Numbered from the stretch's first letter, positions 8,755-17,774 are shown. The stretch: DNA of 64,000 nt from Mucilaginibacter straminoryzae (GCF_022953055.1 NZ_JALJEJ010000003.1:62001-126000), one strand, 5' to 3'. The notes: generated by a model from the sequence alone, not told the origin. A program made the numbers and translations.

Positions 8755-9354
8755 ATGGGAATAGTTGAAAGAAGGCAAAGACAGCGTGAAGAAGTAAGGC
8801 AAGACATCATCAAAACTGCATGGGATATGGTGCAGAAAGATGGTTGGCAAGCTTTATCGATCCGCAAAATTGCTGATGCTATAGAATATAGCGTCCCGGT
8901 GATCTATGACCATTTTGAAAACAAGGAAGCCATTTTGCTTGAATTTGGTAAGAAAGGTTTCCGGAAACTGACAGAGAAATTAGAAGCCGCCCGTAATTGT
9001 TGTTCAACCCCTGAGGACAAAATTAAGGCGATGGCAGATGCCTACTGGGACTTTGCCTTTAACAATATCCAGTTATATCAGCTAATGTTCGGTATCGGGA
9101 TGGCGTCCTGCGAAAGTGGTAAATGTACCACAGAGTTTGAGACCTTCTCAGACATGCTCATGGAGCCGATCCAGGAAATGCTGACCAAGCATAACCGCAG
9201 CGATGTTAGCGCCTGCCTGAAGTATCATACCTTATGGTCAGTAATGCACGGTTTAGTGTCTATAAAGATTAGCGGTACTTCCCCGGCCGATAAGGAATTG
9301 AACAAAATGGTATTGGATGATGCGGTAAATGGCTACATCCGGAATCTGAAGTAG
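8755..9354 (+). CDS. TetR/AcrR family repressor of the RND pump
   Basis: A 199-residue TetR-type regulator. The N-terminal helix-turn-helix (about 12-55) reads IIKTAWDMVQKDGWQALSIRKIADAIEYSVPVIYDHFENKEAIL. The C-terminal ligand and dimer domain is typical of WHG/AcrR-like members. It lies directly upstream of the RND pump genes on the same strand. Identical palindromic cores occur before its own start and before the pump, so autorepression and pump repression by this protein is the simplest reading. The ligand is unknown, probably a toxic hydrophobic compound exported by the pump. Confidence 0.9.
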   Translation: MGIVERRQRQREEVRQDIIKTAWDMVQKDGWQALSIRKIADAIEYSVPVIYDHFENKEAILLEFGKKGFRKLTEKLEAARNCCSTPEDKIKAMADAYWDFAFNNIQLYQLMFGIGMASCESGKCTTEFETFSDMLMEPIQEMLTKHNRSDVSACLKYHTLWSVMHGLVSIKISGTSPADKELNKMVLDDAVNGYIRNLK

Positions 9355-9371
9355 AAATTTTTTTGGCCTTG

Positions 9372-9390
9372 TTCCTAACACTGTTAGGAA
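9372..9390. promoter_or_regulatory. TetR operator, copy 2 (efflux operon)
   Basis: TTCCTAACA-C-TGTTAGGAA is a perfect 9-1-9 palindrome lying 58 bases upstream of the adaptor gene. It contains the same 13-base core as the site before tetR and is the longer, presumably stronger, copy. Confidence 0.8.
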
Positions 9391-9400
9391 AATTTACAAC

Positions 9401-9415
9401 GTTAAATTATTTAAC
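9401..9415. promoter_or_regulatory. Second palindrome in the efflux promoter region
   Basis: GTTAAAT-T-ATTTAAC is a perfect 7-1-7 palindrome centred 27 bases after the centre of the TetR operator. It is AT-rich and could be a second regulator site or a chance palindrome. Confidence 0.35.
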
Positions 9416-9448
9416 ATTATTAACACTATCATAACAACAAAATAAAGT

Positions 9449-10636
9449 ATGGAAACCTCAGTAGAAAACAAAAGCCAAAGACCGGTAATGTATACCTTGC
9501 TGTTCTTTATCCTCATACTTGCGGTGGATTTATTGAGCAGCTGTAAACAGACACCTCCTGCCGCCGCTGCAATGCCCCCGCAAGAGTTACCCGTAATCAG
9601 TGTAAGCAGTAAACCGGCAACTGTGTATTCAGAATACACCGCTGCATTACAGGGTAACCGCGATATAGAGATCCGTCCGCAGGTAGATGGTACGCTGGAA
9701 GCTATTTCTGTAGACGAAGGCGCATTCGTACACAAAGGCCAGCCCTTGTTCCGTATAGATGCACGCCCCTATCGTGAGCAATTGAACAATGCCAACGCAC
9801 AATATTTATCTGCTAAAGCAGCTTTAGAAAGCGCAGCCATCAATGTAAACAAACTAACACCACTGGTTCAAAACAACGTTATTTCAGATGTGCAGTTACA
9901 AACTGCAAAAGCAGCTTATGATGCAGCTAAAGCGCAGGTAGCACAAGCTAAGGCAATGGTTGAATCTGCAAAGATCAATGTGGGTTATACGACAATCACT
10001 GCTCCGGCAGATGGCTACATCAGCAGTATTCCTTTTAAAACAGGTAGCCTGGTCGGCCGTTCAACCCCGCAGCCATTAACCGTGCTTTCAGAAAATAAAG
10101 CCGTACATGCTTACTTTACCATGAGCGAGAACGACTTCAGCACCTTTAAAGCTAAATATCCGGGCAATACTTTAGCAGAGAAAATTAAGCAATTGCCTGC
10201 GGTAGAACTGGTACTGGCAGATAACAGCATTTACCCAGCTAAAGGAAAGGTAGAATTAGCAGAAGGCCAGTTTAACAAAACAGACGGTACCATCAGCTTC
10301 CGTGCGACTTTCCCTAATAACAACGGTTTGTTACGCTCTGGTAATACCGGCAAGATCAGGCTATCGACAGAAGTAACCAACAAACTATTGGTGCCGCAGG
10401 AAGCTACGTTCGAGCTACAGGATAAGGTATTTGTTTACGCGCTTGCAGACAGCAATAAGGTTTACGGTAAACCATTAACCATCGCAGGTACAGCGGGTAA
10501 ATTCTACCTGGTATCCGGCGGGTTAAAACCTGGCGATAAAATCGTTTATCAGGGTATTGACCGCCTGCATGACGGGGTGATCATCAAGCCTAAAGCAATG
10601 TCTGAAGACAGCTTGCTGAAAACCGCCGCTTTATAA
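9449..10636 (+). CDS. RND efflux periplasmic adaptor (MFP) lipoprotein
   Basis: The AcrA/MexA-type membrane fusion protein of a tripartite pump, 395 residues. The N-terminus has a hydrophobic segment ending in the lipobox-like LLSSC (Cys31). A lipoyl half-domain (IRPQVDGTLEAISVDEGAFVHKGQ), a long alpha-hairpin rich in Ala, Lys and Gln (about 100-170), the second lipoyl half (ITAPADGYISSIP) and a beta-barrel/membrane-proximal domain follow in the normal order. It is followed by the inner-membrane pump and the outer-membrane channel, forming a complete mfp-rnd-omf operon under the adjacent TetR. Confidence 0.93.
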   Translation: METSVENKSQRPVMYTLLFFILILAVDLLSSCKQTPPAAAAMPPQELPVISVSSKPATVYSEYTAALQGNRDIEIRPQVDGTLEAISVDEGAFVHKGQPLFRIDARPYREQLNNANAQYLSAKAALESAAINVNKLTPLVQNNVISDVQLQTAKAAYDAAKAQVAQAKAMVESAKINVGYTTITAPADGYISSIPFKTGSLVGRSTPQPLTVLSENKAVHAYFTMSENDFSTFKAKYPGNTLAEKIKQLPAVELVLADNSIYPAKGKVELAEGQFNKTDGTISFRATFPNNNGLLRSGNTGKIRLSTEVTNKLLVPQEATFELQDKVFVYALADSNKVYGKPLTIAGTAGKFYLVSGGLKPGDKIVYQGIDRLHDGVIIKPKAMSEDSLLKTAAL

Positions 10637-10706
10637 TAAAAACATCACTTAGAACAATTAATTAACTGTATCTCCAATGCGTTTTGGGATACTTAATGCC
10701 ACAGCC

Positions 10707-13700
10707 ATGTTAAAACGATTTATTGAAAGGCCCGTCCTTTCCACCGTAATTTCAACCTTACTGGTGCTGCTGGGGATTATCTCTCTAACAACATTACCTA
10801 TTACGCAGTTCCCTGATATTGCACCGCCTACAGTTCAGGTTACTGCTGCATACCCCGGTGCAAACGCCGAAGTTGTTGCCCGTTCTGTAGCTACCCCTAT
10901 AGAGGAAGCGGTGAACGGTGTAGAGAACATGACCTATATGACCTCTAACTCCAGCAACGACGGTACCATGACCCTGAACGTTTACTTTAAGCAGGGTACA
11001 GACCCGGATATTGCTGCCGTAAACGTGCAAAACAGGGTTTCTAAAGCTATTAGCCAGATTCCGCAGGAAGTGGTACAGTCTGGTGTATCTACACAAAAGG
11101 TTCAGAACAGTATTATTATGTTCGTGGCCTTGACCAGTAAGGATACCAGCTATAACGAAACTTTCCTTCAGAACTATATTAAGATCAACCTGATCCCGCA
11201 GTTACAACGTATACCGGGTGTTGGTCAGGCGCAGCCTTTTGGTACGCACGATTACTCTATGCGCATCTGGCTGAAACCAGATCGTTTGAACGCTTATAAT
11301 CTTTCACCACAAGACGTAACTGATGCGATTAAAGATCAAAGCTTGGAAGCTGCTCCCGGCCGGTTAGGTGAAAGCAGTAAAGAAGCCTTCGAATATGTAT
11401 TAAAATACAAAGGCAAACTGAACAAGAACAAGGATTTTGAGAACATCATCATTAAAGCCAATGCCGATGGTTCAATGATCAGGTTGAAAGATGTTGCCCG
11501 TGTAGAATTCGGTTCTTACACCTATTCATCAAGCAGCCAGTTAAACGGTCAGCCCACTTCAGGTGTAGCTATCTTCCAAACTGCGGGTTCTAACGCAAAC
11601 GATATTTTGACTGAAGCGGAAAGACAGCTGAAAGAGTTTGCCACTACCCTGCCCAAAGGTGTAGAACCGGTGATTATGTATAACTCCAAAGAGTTTTTGG
11701 ATGCTTCTATCGATCAGGTAAAACATACACTGATTGAAGCCTTTATACTGGTATTCATTGTAGTGTTTATCTTCCTGCAAGATTTCCGTTCGACCTTAAT
11801 CCCGGCAATTGCCGTTCCGGTAGCGATTATCGGTACGTTCTTCTTCATGCGCTTGTTCGGTTTCAGTATCAACCTGCTTACGCTGTTCGCTTTGGTACTC
11901 GCAATTGGTATTGTAGTGGACGACGCAATTGTGGTGGTGGAAGCCGTTCACGCCAAGATGGAAGGCACCAAGCTTTCGGCACGCAGGGCTACTATTTCAT
12001 CCATGAGTGAGATTTCCGGCGCTATCGTTTCTATTACCTTGGTAATGGCGGCAGTATTCGTTCCGGTAGGTTTTATGCAAGGCCCGGCCGGAGTATTCTA
12101 CAGGCAGTTTGCATTCACGCTCGCTATCGCGATTTTGATATCGGCGGTTAACGCGTTAACGCTTAGTCCGGCGCTGACTGCGCTGTTTCTGAAAAACCCG
12201 CATGCAGAAGAACACGGCCACGAGAAAAAAGGGTTTGGCGCACGCTTTTTTGCTGCGTTTAATACCGGCTTTAATGCCATGACGGCAAAATACATCAAGT
12301 CGTTACAGTTCCTGATCAAACGTAAATGGGTAGCCATTGGCGGTTTGGTAACCATTACAGCGGTAACTTTCTTCATGATTCGCACCACGCCTACAGGCTT
12401 TATTCCCACAGAAGACCAGGGCTTCTTGTTGTATGCCGTAAATACGCCTCCGGGCAGTTCATTAGAGCGCACGCACAAAGCGATGCAAGAGATTAATGAG
12501 ATTGTGAAAAACGATCCGATCACCAAAAACCACTACATTGTAGAAGGTCTGAACTTTATCTCCAACGCTAATGCAGCGCCTTATGGTGCAGGTTTCATCC
12601 GGATGAAGCCGCAGGATGAACGCGGTGCAATGAAAGATCTGAACCAGATTACTGCTGCTATGACTATGAAAGTGGCACAACAGGTTAAAGGTGCAAGCGC
12701 ATTCTTCTTTACTTTCCCTACTGTTCAGGGTTTCGGTAACGTGAGTGGTTTCGAGTTTATGCTTCAGGACCATAACAACGGTACGATGGGTAAGCTGGAT
12801 TCTACTACTCATGCCTTCCTTGGTGCGCTGATGCAACGTAAAGAAATTGCGTACGCTTTCACCACTTTTGCGGCTGGTAACCCGCAATACGAAATACAGG
12901 TAGATAACGAAAAGGCTCGCCAGCTAGGTGTTAACGTGGCCGATCTGCTCAAGACCCTACAGGTTTACTATGGTAGCAGCTTCGTGACAGACTTTAACCG
13001 CTTTGGTAAATACTACCGGGTGATGGCCCAGGCCGATGCGTCTTATCGTAACAATCCACAATCGCTGGATAATATTTACGTGAAGAACACTTCAGGCCAG
13101 ATGGTACCTGCAAATGGTTTAGTAAAACTGCGCCGTGTTTACGGTCCGGAAACAGTGACCCGTAACAACCTGTTCAATGCCGTAACCATTAACGGTGTGC
13201 CTAAACCAGGATACAGTACAGGTGACGCAATCAAAGCGATACAGGAAACGGCTAAAACATCTTTACCCAGAGGCTATTATACCGAGTTTACCGGGATGAC
13301 CCGTGAGGAGATCAGTTCTGGTTCGCAGATACTGATCATCTTTGCCATGAGTTTGGTATTCGTATACTTCCTTTTGGCAGCACAGTATGAGAGCTATATC
13401 CTTCCGCTGGCGGTTATTACCACTATCCCGCTGGGTATTTTCGGGGTAATGCTGTTCATTAACCTGATGGGTATTGATAACAACATTTATGTGCAGGTGT
13501 GTCTGATCATGCTGATCGGTTTATTGGCGAAGAACGCCATTCTGATTGTGGAGTACGCTGTACAACGCCGTAAGGTAGGGATGGACCTTGTAGCAGCAGC
13601 TTTAGAGGCTTCACGCTTACGCCTTCGCCCAATCCTGATGACTTCTTTTGCATTCATCGTTGGTTTGATTCCGTTGATGAGGGCCGCAGGTGCTTCTGCC

Positions 13701-13889
13701 CTTGGTAACCGTTCTATCGGTACCGGTGCGGTAGGCGGTATGCTTACAGGTGTAATCTTCGGGGTGTTTGTTATTCCGGTGTTGTTTGTCATCTTCCAGT
13801 TCCTGCATGAAAAGATCAGCCGTAAAAAAGACGATGAGGATGATGAGCACGCGGAAGAGGAACGTGAATTAGAATTAACCAACGCCTAA
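10707..13889 (+). CDS. RND multidrug efflux permease (HAE1, AcrB-like)
   Basis: The proton-driven inner-membrane pump subunit, about 1,060 residues, full length for HAE1. It begins MLKRFIERPVLSTVIS, the usual first helix; an ATG 30 bases upstream (10677) would add ten residues. Two sets of periplasmic porter loops and twelve membrane helices are visible. TM4 carries GIVVDDAIVVVEA, the Asp-Asp pair of the proton relay, and TM10 contains LIGLLAKNAILIVEYA with the relay Lys. The C-terminus is acidic (DDEDDEHAEEE). Such pumps export drugs, dyes, bile salts or solvents. Confidence 0.95.
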   Translation: MLKRFIERPVLSTVISTLLVLLGIISLTTLPITQFPDIAPPTVQVTAAYPGANAEVVARSVATPIEEAVNGVENMTYMTSNSSNDGTMTLNVYFKQGTDPDIAAVNVQNRVSKAISQIPQEVVQSGVSTQKVQNSIIMFVALTSKDTSYNETFLQNYIKINLIPQLQRIPGVGQAQPFGTHDYSMRIWLKPDRLNAYNLSPQDVTDAIKDQSLEAAPGRLGESSKEAFEYVLKYKGKLNKNKDFENIIIKANADGSMIRLKDVARVEFGSYTYSSSSQLNGQPTSGVAIFQTAGSNANDILTEAERQLKEFATTLPKGVEPVIMYNSKEFLDASIDQVKHTLIEAFILVFIVVFIFLQDFRSTLIPAIAVPVAIIGTFFFMRLFGFSINLLTLFALVLAIGIVVDDAIVVVEAVHAKMEGTKLSARRATISSMSEISGAIVSITLVMAAVFVPVGFMQGPAGVFYRQFAFTLAIAILISAVNALTLSPALTALFLKNPHAEEHGHEKKGFGARFFAAFNTGFNAMTAKYIKSLQFLIKRKWVAIGGLVTITAVTFFMIRTTPTGFIPTEDQGFLLYAVNTPPGSSLERTHKAMQEINEIVKNDPITKNHYIVEGLNFISNANAAPYGAGFIRMKPQDERGAMKDLNQITAAMTMKVAQQVKGASAFFFTFPTVQGFGNVSGFEFMLQDHNNGTMGKLDSTTHAFLGALMQRKEIAYAFTTFAAGNPQYEIQVDNEKARQLGVNVADLLKTLQVYYGSSFVTDFNRFGKYYRVMAQADASYRNNPQSLDNIYVKNTSGQMVPANGLVKLRRVYGPETVTRNNLFNAVTINGVPKPGYSTGDAIKAIQETAKTSLPRGYYTEFTGMTREEISSGSQILIIFAMSLVFVYFLLAAQYESYILPLAVITTIPLGIFGVMLFINLMGIDNNIYVQVCLIMLIGLLAKNAILIVEYAVQRRKVGMDLVAAALEASRLRLRPILMTSFAFIVGLIPLMRAAGASALGNRSIGTGAVGGMLTGVIFGVFVIPVLFVIFQFLHEKISRKKDDEDDEHAEEERELELTNA

Positions 13890-13902
13890 TATCCTTTTAA
13901 TC

Positions 13903-15318
13903 ATGAAAACAAATAATTTTTTAACATATACCATCCTTTTCACCTCGCTGGTAATTGCATCCTGTAAAGTGGGCAAAAACTACCAGCGACCAGATGCCCC
14001 GCTGCCTGCCCAGTTTAACAACGTGAGCTATGCAGATACCAGCAGCATCGGTGATTTAGAGTGGCGCCAGTTTTTTACTGATGCCACCCTACAAAGCCTG
14101 ATCGATAAGGGCATTCAATATAACTATGACTTGCAGATTGCTTTAAAACGTATTGATGCTGCTAATGAACGCGTTAAACAGGCGAAGCTGATCTTACTGC
14201 CAGATTTGAATCTGCAAGTGGCCGGGCAGTATAACCGTCCGTCAAAGAACAGTTTGAATGGATTAAGTGCAAACGGCTTTTTAGGCAGCAGCCATATCGA
14301 AGATTATAATGCTAACTTGAATTTGTCCTGGGAGATTGATACCTGGGGTAAGCTTCGCAGGCAAAAAGAGGCGGCATTAGCACAATACCTGCAAACTTAC
14401 GAGGCTAAAAAGGCAGTTCAAACAAGGTTGGTTTCAGATATTGCTCAAGGCTATTACAACCTGCTGATGCTGGAAAAACAACTGTCAATCAGCAAGCGCA
14501 ACTTAGAATTGAGCGATAGCACGCTTCGTTTAACCAGACTGCTGAAAACCGCGGGTGAGGTAACTTTACTGGCTGTTCAGCAGGCAGATGCACAACGCCA
14601 AACCACTGCCCTGCTGATTCCTCAGTTGGAACAGAACATCGCTATTCAACAAAATGCTTTGCAAATATTAACCGGTCAGTTGCCAGGCGAAATTGCACAT
14701 ACATCCACACTTGATGCATTGCAATTGCCATCGCAGTTATCAACCGGATTACCTGCCGGTCTACTCGCCCGTCGCCCCGATGTACGTTCGACCGAGATGG
14801 CATTAGTTGCAGCTAACGCACAGGTTGGCGTTGCACAAGGCAACATGTATCCTTCCCTGGTAATCAGCGCGAATGGTGGGTTGGAAAGCTTGAAGGCCAG
14901 TACTTGGTTCAATGTTCCCGCATCACTGTTCGGGATTGTTAACGGCTCGATCTTACAACCGCTGATCAATCGCCGTCGCTACAAAACAGAATTTGAAGTG
15001 GCAAAAGTAAACCGTGAGACTGCCGTGTTGCAATTCCGTCAGTCTGTATTGAACGCTACCGGCGAGGTAAGCAACGCGCTGATACAAAATCAGAAATTAG
15101 ATCAGCAACGTTTGTTAGCTGTTAACCAGGTAGATACACTGAAACAAGCCGTAAAAAATGCCCAATTACTTTTCAAAAGCGATATGGCGAATTACCTGGA
15201 AGTAATTACGGCACAGACCAATGCCTTGCAGGCAGAGTTAAACCTTGCCGCAATCAAAAGAAATGAAATGGGTTCTGTAATTGAACTATACCGCTCTTTA
15301 GGCGGCGGCTGGAAATAA
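13903..15318 (+). CDS. RND efflux outer-membrane lipoprotein (NodT/OprM type)
   Basis: The TolC-like exit channel of the pump, 471 residues. The signal peptide ends in lipobox VIASC (Cys22), followed by GKNYQRPDAPLP, the family's conserved N-terminal stretch. Two outer-membrane-efflux repeats give the trimeric barrel/alpha-tunnel. LLARRPDVRSTEMALVAANAQVGVAQGNMYPSL is the classic NodT-family motif near residue 288. It is the last gene of the operon, 13 bases after the pump, and a strong terminator follows. Confidence 0.94.
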   Translation: MKTNNFLTYTILFTSLVIASCKVGKNYQRPDAPLPAQFNNVSYADTSSIGDLEWRQFFTDATLQSLIDKGIQYNYDLQIALKRIDAANERVKQAKLILLPDLNLQVAGQYNRPSKNSLNGLSANGFLGSSHIEDYNANLNLSWEIDTWGKLRRQKEAALAQYLQTYEAKKAVQTRLVSDIAQGYYNLLMLEKQLSISKRNLELSDSTLRLTRLLKTAGEVTLLAVQQADAQRQTTALLIPQLEQNIAIQQNALQILTGQLPGEIAHTSTLDALQLPSQLSTGLPAGLLARRPDVRSTEMALVAANAQVGVAQGNMYPSLVISANGGLESLKASTWFNVPASLFGIVNGSILQPLINRRRYKTEFEVAKVNRETAVLQFRQSVLNATGEVSNALIQNQKLDQQRLLAVNQVDTLKQAVKNAQLLFKSDMANYLEVITAQTNALQAELNLAAIKRNEMGSVIELYRSLGGGWK

Positions 15319-15344
15319 AAAGAAACACCTTACACTATCTATGT

Positions 15345-15379
15345 AAAGAGCGCATCTTTAAAAGTTGCGCTCTTTTTTT
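15345..15379 (+). terminator. Rho-independent terminator of the RND operon
   Basis: A ten-base stem (AAAGAGCGCA with TGCGCTCTTT) and an 11-base loop, followed by a run of T. It lies 27 bases after the outer-membrane channel gene. Confidence 0.85.
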
Positions 15380-15490
15380 GCACCGAATTTGGTAGATCTA
15401 TATAAACCACGTTTCACTTCTCATTCCCCTCCCTTCTTCACTATTTTCCCTTTTCGACTGCTATATGTCATCCAAAAATCAATTAAAATA

Positions 15491-15514
15491 ATTACGGAAC
15501 AATCGTTCCGTAAT
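15491..15514. promoter_or_regulatory. Palindromic operator 1 before the SDR gene
   Basis: Ten-base arms ATTACGGAAC and GTTCCGTAAT surround AATC, upstream of the SDR promoter -7. The central GGAACAATCGTTCC is repeated in variant form at 15529-15542. Confidence 0.75.
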
Positions 15515-15519
15515 AGATT

Positions 15520-15527
15520 TATATTTG
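15520..15527 (+). promoter_or_regulatory. Promoter -7 of the SDR gene
   Basis: TATATTTG matches TAnnTTTG exactly and lies between the two palindromic operator copies, 33 bases before the SDR ATG. No clear -33 TTTG is seen; the distal operator occupies that position. Confidence 0.6.
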
Positions 15528-15528
15528 T

Positions 15529-15542
15529 GGAACAAACATTCC
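15529..15542. promoter_or_regulatory. Palindromic operator 2 before the SDR gene
   Basis: GGAACAAACATTCC, a diverged copy of the central 14 bases of operator 1, offset by 33 bases (about three helical turns). It starts just after the -7 element, where bound repressor would block initiation. Confidence 0.65.
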
Positions 15543-15559
15543 AAATAGCAAATTTTATC

Positions 15560-16309
15560 ATGAAAAAGTTAGCAAACAAAGTAGCAGTAGTAACCGGGGC
15601 ATCTAAAGGTATTGGCGCAGGTATTGCAAAAAGCCTGGCAAACGAAGGGGCAGCTGTAGTAGTAAATTATGCGTCATCAAAAGAAGGCGCAGATAAAGTA
15701 GTAGCAGAAATTACTGCCAATGGCGGTAAAGCCATTGCGGTGCAGGGAAATGTCAGCAACGCTGAAGACATTGCCCGTTTATTTGAAGAAACCCAGAAAG
15801 CTTTTGGCGCGGTAGATATCCTGGTAAATAACGCAGGTATTTACAAAATGAACCCGATTGAGCTATTAACCGCCGAAGAATTTCACCAGCAGTTTGATAT
15901 CAACGTTTTAGGCTTGTTGCTGACCACCCAGGCCGCGTTAAAAAGCTTTAACCCCAACGGCGGAAGCATTATCAACATTGGTTCTGTTGTGAGCCGTATT
16001 ACTCCTCCGGGTAGCGCAATCTACACCGCAACCAAAGGTGCTGTAGATGCTATTACTCATGTATTATCAAAAGAACTTGGCCCTAAGAACATCAGAATTA
16101 ACTCGATTAACCCAGGTATGATCGATACTGAAGGCGCGCAGACTGCAGGCTTCATCGGAAGTGATTTTGAGAAAGAGATTGTAAAAACTACACCGCTTGG
16201 TCGCGTTGGTCAGCCTGATGATATCGCGCATATCGCGGTATTCCTTTCATCAGACGATTCTAAATGGCTTACCGGCGAAACAATTTTAGCTGGCGGCGGC
16301 TTAAGATAA
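15560..16309 (+). CDS. SDR family oxidoreductase (glucose/3-oxoacyl reductase-like)
   Basis: A classical short-chain dehydrogenase/reductase of 249 residues using NAD(P)(H). The dinucleotide site is TGASKGIGAGIAKSLA, followed by NNAGIY. The catalytic Ser is in INIGSVVS and the Tyr-Lys pair in YTATKGA. The C-terminal INPGMIDTEG and LAGGG are typical. The frame stays open upstream, but ATG 15560 directly precedes the Rossmann fold. The substrate is unknown. The TetR gene that follows probably regulates it, because two related palindromes flank its promoter. Confidence 0.92.
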   Translation: MKKLANKVAVVTGASKGIGAGIAKSLANEGAAVVVNYASSKEGADKVVAEITANGGKAIAVQGNVSNAEDIARLFEETQKAFGAVDILVNNAGIYKMNPIELLTAEEFHQQFDINVLGLLLTTQAALKSFNPNGGSIINIGSVVSRITPPGSAIYTATKGAVDAITHVLSKELGPKNIRINSINPGMIDTEGAQTAGFIGSDFEKEIVKTTPLGRVGQPDDIAHIAVFLSSDDSKWLTGETILAGGGLR

Positions 16310-16332
16310 TTATTATTGACACTTTAATTAAT

Positions 16333-16364
16333 AGCTTTGCCTGGTAACCGGGCAAAGCTTTTTA
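16333..16364 (+). terminator. Terminator hairpin abutting the tetR start
   Basis: A nine-base stem (AGCTTTGCC with GGCAAAGCT), a nine-base loop and TTTT. It ends only about five bases before the ATG of the tetR gene at 16369, so it terminates the SDR transcript and must also sit in, or directly before, the tetR leader. Confidence 0.75.
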
Positions 16365-16368
16365 CGTT

Positions 16369-16950
16369 ATGGCACGATCAAAAGATTTTGATGAACAGGA
16401 AGTATTGAACAAGGCGATAGATCTTTTTTGGTTAAAGGGCTATAATGCCACGTCTATGCAAGATCTGGTGGATGCACTTGGCATCAGCCGCTCCAGTCTG
16501 TATGATACCTTTGGCGATAAGCATAGTCTTTTTTTAAAAGCCCTGGAGAGTTACAAGACGTCAGCAGGTGAAAAAATCAGCACTATTGCCGGTAGTACAC
16601 CCTCGGCAAAAGAGGCTATTAGAAGATTATTTGATTTTACGATTAATGAGCTATTGAGTGATACCCGGCAAAAAGGTTGTTTTCTGGTAAATGCCGGCGT
16701 AGAAGTAGCCAGCGTAGACCCAACAGTAAACGAAATGGTTTGTGATAACGATCAGCAATTAGAAAAGCTTTTTTTTACCATTATAAAAAACGGGCAGGAA
16801 ACAGGCGAGCTTTCTAAAGACAAAGATGCTCATGCAATCGCCAGGTTCATGCTCAATACCGTAAAGGGCATGCGCGTAACCGCTAAAACAGCTACGGATA
16901 AAAGTGTCTTCAACGATATAGTCGCGATGACGCTGAATGTTTTGAATTAA
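16369..16950 (+). CDS. TetR/AcrR family regulator (SDR-associated)
   Basis: A 193-residue TetR-family repressor. The DNA-binding domain reads DEQEVLNKAIDLFWLKGYNATSMQDLVDALGISRSSLYDTFGDKHSLF. The C-terminal domain is of the TetR_C_16/YxaF-like kind with a conserved cysteine in QKGCFLVNAGVE, common in regulators of SDR and electrophile-response genes. That cysteine could be a redox or electrophile sensor, which is an inference. It lies 59 bases after the SDR stop on the same strand, with a terminator-like hairpin between them. Confidence 0.9.
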   Translation: MARSKDFDEQEVLNKAIDLFWLKGYNATSMQDLVDALGISRSSLYDTFGDKHSLFLKALESYKTSAGEKISTIAGSTPSAKEAIRRLFDFTINELLSDTRQKGCFLVNAGVEVASVDPTVNEMVCDNDQQLEKLFFTIIKNGQETGELSKDKDAHAIARFMLNTVKGMRVTAKTATDKSVFNDIVAMTLNVLN

Positions 16951-17048
16951 TTACCTTCTTCCCTACTTATTTCGAATTCAATATCATCTATAATTTATTA
17001 CAGCAATTAATTTAGATGTTTTAACTTTGTATTTCAAAGTGCTTTATA

Positions 17049-17774
17049 GTGATATTAAAAATAAAGATCGACCAATTACACGCCAGAGCAAAAAACAACA
17101 AATGGATGTATTACTTCTCGGTTTTCTGCCGGGTGGCACTTGCCGCCGGATTCCTGCCTTCGGGCTTTGTGAAAATTATGGGTGAGCGTTTTACATCACT
17201 TTCAAATAACCATCCGATGGGGCATTACCTGGAAGCTTTATACCACACTGGTTACTATTATACATTCATCGGGGTAGCGCAAGTCACCGCCGCCGTTTTA
17301 CTATTAATACCGCAAACCGTGGTACTTGGTGCACTGCTTTATTTTCCTATCATACTCAACATCTGTATCTTATCACTCTCCGTTCGGTTCGATGGTTCTT
17401 TGCTCTCCTCTCCCCTCATGGTATTAGCCAATCTGTATGTGCTATTATGGAATTACGACAAGATTCGGTTTATTTTACCCTTCAATGCTACTGCTAAAAC
17501 ACATGCTTTAATAAAGCGCGACAATAGCTTTCCTATAAAGTTTTTTTCCGCCGTAGCGGCCGTCATCGTTATCCTGATACTGACGCTTCCGAAGGCATTT
17601 GATATAATGCCGCGTAATACTTTAAATGACTGCAAACGCCAATGTAAAGATCCAAAAGGCAGTAATGCATGTGAGGTCTTTTGCGATTGCATCCATAACA
17701 ACGGCCTCCCATTAGACAAAAGTCTGGCAATGTACCATCAGCTTTTAAACAAAAACAGCGATATCAAAAAGTAA
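17049..17774 (+). CDS. DoxX-like membrane protein with Cys-rich tail
   Basis: A 241-residue inner-membrane protein with four or five hydrophobic helices (about 22-42, 72-92, 95-115, 119-137, 165-185). The VALAAGFLPSGFVKIMGERF region resembles DoxX/MauE-type quinone- or redox-associated membrane proteins. An unusual C-terminal tail carries five cysteines in the spacing C-x3-C-x8-C-x3-C-x-C. The predicted start is GTG at 17049; an internal ATG before YYFSVF is possible. No operon partner is adjacent. The DoxX assignment rests on topology and local similarity. Confidence 0.6.
   Translation: MILKIKIDQLHARAKNNKWMYYFSVFCRVALAAGFLPSGFVKIMGERFTSLSNNHPMGHYLEALYHTGYYYTFIGVAQVTAAVLLLIPQTVVLGALLYFPIILNICILSLSVRFDGSLLSSPLMVLANLYVLLWNYDKIRFILPFNATAKTHALIKRDNSFPIKFFSAVAAVIVILILTLPKAFDIMPRNTLNDCKRQCKDPKGSNACEVFCDCIHNNGLPLDKSLAMYHQLLNKNSDIKK

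Noticed and set aside
12098..12887. Minus-strand open frames inside the RND pump gene
   Set aside because: They are antisense shadows of a strongly conserved coding region.
15365..15559. 65-residue N-terminal extension of the SDR
   Set aside because: It would run through the operators and promoter and starts inside the terminator; the Rossmann fold starts right after ATG 15560.
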